DNA from: Amylibacter sp.
GTDB taxonomy: Bacteria; Pseudomonadota; Alphaproteobacteria; Rhodobacterales; Rhodobacteraceae
Assembly: GCA_027083485.1 (NCBI GenBank)
Contig: JALWOO010000260.1
Location: 1-6,612 of the forward strand
DNA length: 6,612 nt
Direction: 5' to 3'
Shown here: in pieces, positions 1-5,831 of the stretch
Layout of the letters: each line of letters begins with the position of its first letter
Numbering within the stretch: the stretch's first letter is position 1
Position numbers and translations under genes: made by a program
Notes under the pieces: generated by a model
Told to the model about the DNA's origin: nothing
The model's database searches: none
What the model saw: the letters and a program-made list of their open reading frames with translations, nothing else

Positions 1-973
1 CCAGCCGCGCGGCAAATTCCTGCGCCACCTCTACCATGGTGCGGGCATAATCCTCCCCGTGGTCGCGCCAATCCAGCAGTGTCATGGCCAGCGCCGCCGA
101 TTTTCCCGCATCGAAATTCGCGGTCAGTCCCGGAAAGGCAATGGCGTCCAGTCGTTCGGCAATTTCCGCATCATTGCTGACAATCAGCCCCCCCGCCGGC
201 CCGCCAAGAGATTTATAGGTGCTCATGGTCATCAGATGCGCGCCCTCGGCCAGCGGGTCCGGCCAGACTCTACCGGCAATGATGCCGCATTGGTGCGCCG
301 CATCAAACAGCAGTTTGGCCCCGACCTGATCGGCTATCGCGCGGATTTCCCCGACCGGATGCGCAAACAGGTTAAGGCTACATCCGATGGTAATCAGCTG
401 CGGGCGGATGTTCAGGGCCAGCGCCCGCAAGCCGTCCAGATCCACCGTATAGCCATCCGCATTCACTGGCGCGTGGCGGATGTTCAGCCCGTAAAGCCCC
501 GCACAACCGGCCAGATGATGGGTGACATGACCGCCGATGCTGGCCGGTGGCGCGATGATGGTATCGCCCGGTTTACAGGTGGCCATAAAGGCATAGAGAT
601 TGGCAATCGCCCCCGACGGCACCCGAATTTCGGCAAAATCCGCGTTGAAAACCTCTGCGGCCAGCTCGGCGGCGATCACTTCGATTTCCTCGATTGCCTC
701 AAGGCCGACCTCGTATTTATCCCCCGGATAGCCAAGAGAGGGCCGCTCGCTCAACCCGCTGGCCAGAAACGCCGCCGCGCGCGGGTTGATGGCGTTGGTG
801 GCAGGGTTCAGGTTGAAACAGTCGCCTTCGTGGATTTGCCGGTTGGAGTTGGCAAGGGTTTGCAGCCTTGTGCCAATGGCGCGGCTGTCTTGGGCGGCGG
901 TCCGGCTGGCGTATTCCTGAACCAGTTGTTCGCTGTTGGCAGGCACCCAGGGGCGCGGTTTTAGGTGGGTCAT
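1..973 (-). CDS. SHMT-like fold-type I PLP-dependent enzyme (3' end cut by window edge)
   Basis: I translated this from the minus strand: 324 codons are present, starting at ATG 973-971 and still open at base 1. The start is supported by an AAGGAG ribosome site (985-980) 6 nt upstream. The protein belongs to the serine hydroxymethyltransferase superfamily. It shows GYPGDKY (81-87), the phosphate-binding SGAIAN (120-125, SGSQAN in GlyA), GGHVTHH (147-153) with the PLP-stacking His149, FDAAHQ with the pyridine-nitrogen Asp224, and STYKSLGGPAGG with the Schiff-base Lys254. Aligned without gaps around PR and GYPG, E. coli GlyA Tyr55 and Glu57 correspond to Pro78 and Leu80, Ser35 to Ala58, and Tyr65 to Glu88. 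Folate-dependent hydroxymethyl transfer is therefore doubtful. An aldolase, lyase or transferase acting on an amino acid is possible. The enzyme is presumably cytosolic. It lies 80 bp downstream of the response regulator on the same strand and may be cotranscribed with it. The family call is firm; the reaction is not. Confidence 0.88.
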   Translation of the reverse strand, partial: MTHLKPRPWVPANSEQLVQEYASRTAAQDSRAIGTRLQTLANSNRQIHEGDCFNLNPATNAINPRAAAFLASGLSERPSLGYPGDKYEVGLEAIEEIEVIAAELAAEVFNADFAEIRVPSGAIANLYAFMATCKPGDTIIAPPASIGGHVTHHLAGCAGLYGLNIRHAPVNADGYTVDLDGLRALALNIRPQLITIGCSLNLFAHPVGEIRAIADQVGAKLLFDAAHQCGIIAGRVWPDPLAEGAHLMTMSTYKSLGGPAGGLIVSNDAEIAERLDAIAFPGLTANFDAGKSAALAMTLLDWRDHGEDYARTMVEVAQEFAARL

Positions 974-1053
974 GGTTTGCTCCTTTGCACACAGAGAAAC
1001 ACAGAATACTTTTGGCGGCAAACCGGTCTTTTGCAAATTTATAGGCCCAGAGT
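974..1053 (-). promoter_or_regulatory. 80-bp leader with complementary repeats ahead of the SHMT-like gene
   Basis: This gap lies between the response-regulator stop and the SHMT-like start. In the minus-strand transcript GGUUUGC (1024-1018) is perfectly complementary to GCAAACC (980-974), which abuts the AUG and includes the last base of the Shine-Dalgarno. A palindrome TTTGCAAA (1030-1037) and another GCAAA (988-984), which overlaps the Shine-Dalgarno, offer alternative partners. The stem could mask translation initiation. I see no clear rho-independent terminator and no convincing promoter, so readthrough from the regulator gene is plausible. The pairing is directly visible; a regulatory role is inference. 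Confidence 0.3.
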
Positions 1054-1761
1054 CTAACCCCAGACAACCTCGCCCAGAAAAATATAGCCTGCCCCGTAGA
1101 TGGTTTTGATCAGGCGCGGGTTTTTCGGGTCTTCGCGCAGTTTGGTGCGCAGGCGCGAGACGCGCACATCCATGGCGCGATCAAAGCTGTCTCCGGCCAC
1201 GCCACCCAAAGTTTCCTGCATATATTGGCGTGTAATCAACCGGTTGGGGGAATTCAGGAACAGCTTCAGAACCTCGCCCTCGGCGTGGGACAGGGGCAGG
1301 ATATCGCCGTTTTCCGCCTGCAATTGAAACTGGTCAAAATCCGCCAGCCAGCCGGCAAACCGCGCCTTGGAGGCCTTTTGCCCGCCACTGGCCGCCCCGC
1401 GGCGCAACAGCACGCGGGCGCGGGCGACGACTTCGGCCGGATCAAAGGGTTTGGAAATGTAATCATCCGCGCCCAGTTCCAGGCCGGTGATTTTATCCTG
1501 CACCCGCGAGCGCCCGGAAATGATGATGATTCTGGCCCCCTGTTCCAGCGCCAGCCGATGCACCAGCGCCAGCCCGTCCTTGTCGGGCAGCCCCAGATCC
1601 ACAAGGCAGATATCCGGTTTCATGGTGGCGAGTGCGGCCTCGAATTCGGTGGCACGGCCAAAGGACGCGGTGCGAAATCCGGCGTCCTCCAGCGCAACCG
1701 CCAGCATGGAGCGAATTTGCGGCTCGTCGTCCAGAATGGTGATCAGGGGGGCTGCGGTCAT
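1054..1761 (-). CDS. OmpR/PhoB-family response regulator (REC + winged helix)
   Basis: This 235-aa cytosolic DNA-binding response regulator has the usual length for the OmpR/PhoB family. The receiver domain (about 6-120) has the acidic pair Asp11/Asp12, phosphoacceptor Asp55 in LVDLGLPDKDG, Ser82 at the switch Thr/Ser position and Lys104 in SKPFDPAE. The C-terminal winged helix (about 132-230) shows the recognition-helix region DRAMDVRVSRLRTKL followed by the wing IKTIYGAGYIF, both hallmarks of the family. The start codon overlaps the stop of the upstream kinase gene (ATGA), with a GAGG ribosome site 7 nt upstream, so the pair is translationally coupled. It is the obvious output partner of that kinase. 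The likely target is the divergent promoter region at 3672-3857, and perhaps its own operon. All phosphorylation residues are intact. The regulated pathway is inferred from neighbours only. Confidence 0.95.
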   Translation of the reverse strand: MTAAPLITILDDEPQIRSMLAVALEDAGFRTASFGRATEFEAALATMKPDICLVDLGLPDKDGLALVHRLALEQGARIIIISGRSRVQDKITGLELGADDYISKPFDPAEVVARARVLLRRGAASGGQKASKARFAGWLADFDQFQLQAENGDILPLSHAEGEVLKLFLNSPNRLITRQYMQETLGGVAGDSFDRAMDVRVSRLRTKLREDPKNPRLIKTIYGAGYIFLGEVVWG

Positions 1762-3671
1762 GGGGTGGCCTCGAATATGGCGGCGAGCTGGCCGGGCGAG
1801 AAGGGTTTGGACAGCACGCGAAAACGGCTTTCGGCCTGTTTGCGGACCGGATCGGTGCGCGGCAGGCCGGTCATCAGGATTGTTGGCACATCCAGCCCGT
1901 TTTCCCGCATTCTGGTAATTAATTCCGGTCCGGTGGTGCCGTCATTCAGCATGATGTCGGATAAAACATGGGTGATGCCCTGAACCTGTGACAGGGCGAG
2001 TGCCTCGGTGCTGTTGTCCGCCTCAAGCACGGTGTGGCCCAGATCGCGCAGCATGTTGCGCACGGCTTCGCGGATGTCGGGGAGGTCTTCGACCAACAGC
2101 ACCAGGCCCGGTTTGGCGGTGGTGCGCGCGATCTGTAGCGGCAGCTGGATGGTGACCCGCGCGCCGGTTTTGCCATTGGCAATGCGCACGCGCCCGCCGG
2201 AGAGCTGGGCGAAATCGTATATCATGGTCAGGCCAAGGCCGGAGCCGTCCCTTGCCTTGGTGGTGAAAAACGGATCCAGCGCACATTCGAGCGCCTCTGC
2301 GCTAAAGCCGGAGCCGGTATCGGTGGCCTGAATTTCCAGCCATGTATTGCCGCGTTTGCGCGCGGTCAGGGTGATTTCTCCGGCGCCATCAATGGCATCG
2401 CGGGCGTTCAGGATCATGTTGATCATGGCGTCCTGCAAAAAACCCTGATCCAGTATCACCGGCTGGTCAACGTCCTGATTTATCAGGGTCAGGGTGATTT
2501 GCGCGGGCAGGGTCGGTTCGGCCAGGGCGCGCACCGTGTCAAATACGGTGTCAATCTGCGCCGCACTCATGGCCAGATCGCGGCGGGCGGAGACATCGGA
2601 CAAACGGTCCAGCAAATCCCCCCCGCGCAGGGCGGCGGCCTTGGTGGTTTGCACGGCTTTGCGTGCGGCATCGGGCAGATCGGGAATGCGTTCGATCTGG
2701 CTTTGCAGACCCATGATGATGGTCAGCAGATTGGAAAAGTCATGCGCCAGACCGCTGGCCAGTTGCGCCGCCAGTTCGCGTTTGCGGGTCTGCATCAGCA
2801 CCGCGCGGGCCTGTGCCTCGGCGGTGATATCCATGGACAGCACATAGGCCCCGATCACCGCGCCGTCCGGGCCTTCTTCCGGTGTAAAGGCCACGCGGAT
2901 ACGGCGTGCCCCATCGCCCATGTCGAATTCAAAAACCGAGGATTCCCCGTTGAAGGCCCTGTCGAGATAGGGTTTTATTTTGGCGTAAGCCTCTGATCCC
3001 AAAGCCTGTTTTGCGGTCAGGCCGAGAATGTCTATGGGCCGGTCGGAGATCACTTCGCGCAGGCGGCGGTTGGAATAGGTATAGACCTCGTCGCGGCCCA
3101 GATGGGCGATATGGGCCGGCGTCATTTCCGTGGTCATGCGGGTGCGTTCTTCGGATTCGGTCAGCTGGCGTTTGGCCTCTTCCAGCGCGGAAATCGTGGC
3201 CGCCAATTCGCGGTTGGTCTGGGTGAGCTGTTCGGAGCGGCGCAGCAATTGATCCGACAGTTTCGCCGAATGGGAACGCAGCAATTCCTCGTGGTGTTTG
3301 ATGTCGGTGATGTCCGTATAAACCGTGACCCAGCCACCCTGCCGCAAAGGGCTGCCCTCGATTGAAATCCAGCGCCCGTTGGACCGCTGGCGTTCCACGT
3401 AATGGGGCTCAAAAGCCAGCGCCTGTTCGATTCTCTGGCGCACAAATTCGTCCAGATCATCCACATCGCCATATTCCCCGTTTTCCGCCAGATAGCGGAT
3501 GGTCCGGTCAAATGGCGCACCATTGGCAACACACCAGTCCGGCAGGTTGAACATTTCCTGAAACCGCCGGTTTGATACAGTCAGATGCAGATTGCTGTCG
3601 TAAATCGACAAGGCCTGCTGAATCAGGTTCAGCCCCGAGCGCATCATTTCCTGATTTGAATGTGTGTTCAT
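1758..3671 (-). CDS. Soluble PAS-PAS hybrid sensor histidine kinase with C-terminal receiver
   Basis: This is a 637-aa sensor kinase without signal peptide or membrane segment, so it senses a cytosolic signal. The order is: PAS_7-like domain (about 10-125, LNLIQQALSIYD to GGWVTVYTDIT), a heptad-rich coiled coil (about 125-182), a second PAS (about 183-290, ending LSMDIT), and a HisKA dimerisation helix with His310 in SGLAHDFSNLLT. The HATPase_c domain (about 405-512) has N-box Asn422 in LNARDA, G1 box DTGSG 451-455, F box DPFFTTK 466-472 and G2 box GSGLGL 476-481. The C-terminal receiver (about 522-635) has Glu528/Asp529, Asp572, Thr601 and Lys622. Both catalytic and receiver parts look complete. 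No HPt domain is present here or nearby, so the kinase either phosphorylates the OmpR partner directly, with its receiver acting as modulator or sink, or uses an unlinked HPt. The first ATG has a weak ribosome site. ATGs at codons 9 and 10 follow AGGAA and could be the true start. The ligand is unknown. Confidence 0.93.
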   Translation of the reverse strand: MNTHSNQEMMRSGLNLIQQALSIYDSNLHLTVSNRRFQEMFNLPDWCVANGAPFDRTIRYLAENGEYGDVDDLDEFVRQRIEQALAFEPHYVERQRSNGRWISIEGSPLRQGGWVTVYTDITDIKHHEELLRSHSAKLSDQLLRRSEQLTQTNRELAATISALEEAKRQLTESEERTRMTTEMTPAHIAHLGRDEVYTYSNRRLREVISDRPIDILGLTAKQALGSEAYAKIKPYLDRAFNGESSVFEFDMGDGARRIRVAFTPEEGPDGAVIGAYVLSMDITAEAQARAVLMQTRKRELAAQLASGLAHDFSNLLTIIMGLQSQIERIPDLPDAARKAVQTTKAAALRGGDLLDRLSDVSARRDLAMSAAQIDTVFDTVRALAEPTLPAQITLTLINQDVDQPVILDQGFLQDAMINMILNARDAIDGAGEITLTARKRGNTWLEIQATDTGSGFSAEALECALDPFFTTKARDGSGLGLTMIYDFAQLSGGRVRIANGKTGARVTIQLPLQIARTTAKPGLVLLVEDLPDIREAVRNMLRDLGHTVLEADNSTEALALSQVQGITHVLSDIMLNDGTTGPELITRMRENGLDVPTILMTGLPRTDPVRKQAESRFRVLSKPFSPGQLAAIFEATP

Positions 3672-3701
3672 ACCCTATCGCTATCACCCTCTAGGGCCGC
3701 T

Positions 3702-3730
3702 TTTCCAGTGCGAATTGCGGCTGTTACAAT
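3702..3730 (+). promoter_or_regulatory. Candidate upstream sigma-70-type promoter for the ligase operon
   Basis: A -35-like TTTCCA (3702-3707, 4/6 to consensus) and a -10-like TACAAT (3725-3730, 5/6) are separated by exactly 17 nt. It would give a leader of about 120 nt before the GTG start at 3858. Short matches like this arise by chance, and it competes with the candidate at 3762-3790. This is sequence-pattern evidence only. Confidence 0.3.
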
Positions 3731-3761
3731 TTGATACATTCCTGAAAAACTTGCGAATAAA

Positions 3762-3790
3762 TTGACGGCGAGGGTGCAATTCGACCTAAT
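3762..3790 (+). promoter_or_regulatory. Candidate proximal sigma-70-type promoter for the ligase operon
   Basis: TTGACG (3762-3767, 5/6 to the -35 consensus) and CCTAAT (3785-3790, 4/6 to the -10 consensus) are spaced 17 nt apart. Transcription would begin near 3797 and give a leader of about 60 nt to the GTG start. The -35 is the best match in the intergenic region, and the -10 is weak, as expected for an activator-dependent promoter. A small inverted repeat lies at the predicted start (3800-3818). No comparably good promoter was found reading leftward toward the kinase. Confidence 0.4.
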
Positions 3791-3799
3791 AGGCGAGGG

Positions 3800-3818
3800 A
3801 ATCACCTTTTGCGTGATT
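3800..3818. repeat. Inverted repeat AATCAC-N7-GTGATT in the divergent intergenic region
   Basis: AATCAC (3800-3805) and GTGATT (3813-3818) form a perfect 6-bp inverted repeat with a 7-nt spacer. It lies just downstream of the candidate proximal promoter and 26 nt upstream of the ribosome site. It could be an operator for a dimeric regulator or a small hairpin in the leader RNA. OmpR-family proteins more often bind direct repeats, so assignment to the neighbouring regulator is uncertain. A repeat of this size can also occur by chance. Confidence 0.3.
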
Positions 3819-3843
3819 GCTGTTGGCGGTTTGCCGACATAAC

Positions 3844-3850
3844 GGGAGGA
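3844..3850 (+). promoter_or_regulatory. Ribosome binding site that fixes the GTG start of the acyl-CoA ligase
   Basis: GGGAGGA lies 7 nt upstream of GTG 3858-3860, an ideal spacing and a strong match to the anti-Shine-Dalgarno. No in-frame ATG downstream lies close to the protein's N terminus with a comparable site, so the GTG start is favoured. Confidence 0.8.
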
Positions 3851-3857
3851 ATACTGC

Positions 3858-5831
3858 GTGACAAATGCTGCTGTGCTGGACACGTCACTTGATACGTTTC
3901 CAAAGCTCTTGGTGCGCAACAGCACCAAATTTGCCGATCGGCCTGCGTATCGCGAAAAAGAATATGGCATCTGGCAAAGCTGGACCTGGAAAGAGGCGCG
4001 TGACGAGGTAGAGGCCCTTGCGCTCGGCTTTCTGGATCTGGGAATGGAGCCGGGCGACCATGTGGCGATTGCCGGGCGTAACCGGCCCCATTTTTACTGG
4101 GCAATGATGGCGGCGCAATATGTGGGTGCTGTACCGGTGCCTGTGTATCAGGATGCGGTGGCCGAAGAGATGGCCTATGTGCTGGATCACTGCAACGCGC
4201 GTTTTGCGATTGTCGAGGATCAGGAACAGGTGGATAAAATCCTCGAGATAGAGGACAAGGTTCCCGGTCTGAAACATGTGATCTATGTGGATAAACGGGG
4301 CCTGCGCAAATACGATCACACCACTTTGCATGCCTATACCACGGTGCAGGAAACCGGACGCGTCAAGCGCGATGAATATCAGCCGGAGCTGGATCGCCTA
4401 ATGAATGCGGCAACCACGGATGACACCTGTGTGATGCTGTATACTTCGGGCACCACAGGGCGTCCCAAGGGCGTTGTGATGTCGCATTACAACATGCTGA
4501 TGACGGCGAAAAACTCTTGTGAATTTGACAATCTGAATGAAACCGATTCCGTTCTGGCCTATCTGCCGATGGCCTGGATCGGGGATTTCATTTTCTCCAT
4601 GGCGCAGGCCAACTGGGCCGGTTTTTGTGTGGCTTGCCCCGAAAGTGCGGAAACCATGCAGGCGGATTTGCGCGAAATCGGGCCGACCTATTTCTTTGCG
4701 CCGCCGCGCTTCTTTGAGGGGCTTTTGACCGATGTGATGATCCGCATGGAAGACGCGGGCAAATTCAAGCGCAAGCTGTTTCACAAATATATGGATCTGG
4801 CCAAAAAGGTCGGGCCTGATTTGCTGGACGGCAAACCGGTTTCGGCTGCGGACAAGATGCAATACCAGATCGGCAAGATCCTGATTTACGGGCCGTTGCT
4901 GAATACTTTGGGCCTGAGCCGCGTGCGCGTGGGTTATACCGCGGGGGAGGCCATCGGGCCGGAGATTTTTGAATTTTACCGCTCGCTTGGCATCAACCTG
5001 AAACAGCTTTACGGCCAGACCGAGGCCTGTGTCTACATCACCCAGCAGCCCGACGGCGAGGTGCACGCCGATACGGTGGGGGTGCCAAGCCCGGGTGTGG
5101 AGGTGCGCATTGCCGACAATGGCGAGGTATTTTACCGTTCGCCCGGCACCTTTCAGGAATATTACAACAACCCCGAAAGCACAGCAGACACCAAAGACCC
5201 CGAAGGCTGGGTTGCTACGGGTGACGCGGGCTTCTTTGAACCCAGTTCCGGCCATTTGCGGATCATTGACCGGGCCAAGGACGTGGGCAAAATGGCGGAT
5301 GGCGGCATGTTTGCGCCGAAATTCGTTGAGAACAAGCTCAAGTTCTATCCGGATATTCTGGAAGCGGTGGTGTTTGGCAACGGGCGTGACAAATGCACGG
5401 CTTTCATCAACATCGACCTGTCTGCGGTGGGCAACTGGGCGGAACGCAACAACATTGCCTATGCTTCCTATCAGGAACTGGCCGGCCATCCCAAGGTGAT
5501 GGAGTCCATCCAGAGCCATGTGGAGGAGGTCAACAAATCCGTGGCCGAGGACGAAATGCTGTCCGGCTGTCAAATCCACCGTTTCCTGATCCTGCACAAG
5601 GAACTGGATGCGGATGACGGCGAATTGACCCGCACCCGCAAGGTGCGCCGCAAGGTGATCGAGGAGAAATTCAAGGTGCTGATTGACGGTTTGTATGACG
5701 GCTCAAAGGAGGTTTTTGTTGAAACAGAAGTCACCTATGAGGACGGCCGCAAGGGATCCATTTCCGCAACACTGGAATTGCGCGATGCGGCGGTTGTGCC
5801 GGTCAAGGTTAAGAAGGACGCAGCGGCATGA
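3858..5831 (+). CDS. AMP-forming acyl-CoA ligase (long-chain acyl-CoA synthetase-like)
   Basis: This 657-aa member of the ANL adenylating superfamily has the large size of long-chain acyl-CoA synthetases. It should activate a carboxylic acid with ATP to an acyl-adenylate and transfer it to CoA in the cytoplasm. Visible core motifs are A3 YTSGTTGRPKG (195-205), A5 YGQTEA (385-390), A7 GWVATGD (450-456) with Asp456, A8 IIDRAKD (469-475) with Arg472, and A10 DGELTRTRK (587-595). Lys595 sits where FadD-like enzymes have their C-terminal catalytic lysine. The hinge after A8 reads VGKMADGGMFAP, different from the IFKLAQGEYVAP type of classical fatty-acyl enzymes. The start is GTG with a strong GGGAGGA site. 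The stop overlaps the start of a LivG-type ATPase gene (ATGA), so ligation is coupled to import. By analogy with CoA ligases linked to Liv-type transporters, the substrate may be an aromatic or branched organic acid rather than a plain fatty acid. Chemistry is confident; substrate is unknown. Confidence 0.93.
   Translation: MTNAAVLDTSLDTFPKLLVRNSTKFADRPAYREKEYGIWQSWTWKEARDEVEALALGFLDLGMEPGDHVAIAGRNRPHFYWAMMAAQYVGAVPVPVYQDAVAEEMAYVLDHCNARFAIVEDQEQVDKILEIEDKVPGLKHVIYVDKRGLRKYDHTTLHAYTTVQETGRVKRDEYQPELDRLMNAATTDDTCVMLYTSGTTGRPKGVVMSHYNMLMTAKNSCEFDNLNETDSVLAYLPMAWIGDFIFSMAQANWAGFCVACPESAETMQADLREIGPTYFFAPPRFFEGLLTDVMIRMEDAGKFKRKLFHKYMDLAKKVGPDLLDGKPVSAADKMQYQIGKILIYGPLLNTLGLSRVRVGYTAGEAIGPEIFEFYRSLGINLKQLYGQTEACVYITQQPDGEVHADTVGVPSPGVEVRIADNGEVFYRSPGTFQEYYNNPESTADTKDPEGWVATGDAGFFEPSSGHLRIIDRAKDVGKMADGGMFAPKFVENKLKFYPDILEAVVFGNGRDKCTAFINIDLSAVGNWAERNNIAYASYQELAGHPKVMESIQSHVEEVNKSVAEDEMLSGCQIHRFLILHKELDADDGELTRTRKVRRKVIEEKFKVLIDGLYDGSKEVFVETEVTYEDGRKGSISATLELRDAAVVPVKVKKDAAA

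Noticed and set aside
59..964. Long plus-strand open frame (about 300 codons) opposite the SHMT-like gene
   Set aside because: It is antisense to a clearly conserved PLP enzyme. Its translation is Arg/Gly/Gln-rich with no recognisable motif, a typical shadow of GC-biased third positions.
974..1053. Rho-independent terminator after the response regulator
   Set aside because: The only complementarity has a 37-nt loop and no following T-run in the transcript direction, so it does not look like a terminator.
717..1067. Minus-strand frame of 116 codons spanning the gap before the SHMT-like gene
   Set aside because: It overlaps the SHMT-like N terminus out of frame. The SHMT frame has the ribosome site and the conserved motifs.
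1487..1983. Plus-strand frames opposite the regulator-kinase junction
   Set aside because: They are antisense to well-conserved receiver domains on the minus strand, with no ribosome site or domain of their own.
3675..3685. Tandem CTATC-G-CTATC just upstream of the kinase start
   Set aside because: Two copies of a 5-mer are within chance expectation and no further copies follow.
3785..3793. Near-palindrome CCTAATAGG as an operator
   Set aside because: It has only four base pairs around a central base and overlaps the proposed -10, so it is too short to claim.
4398..5597. Long minus-strand open frame (about 400 codons) opposite the acyl-CoA ligase
   Set aside because: The plus strand carries all ANL motifs in order. 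The antisense product is His-rich and motif-free, so it is a codon-bias shadow.
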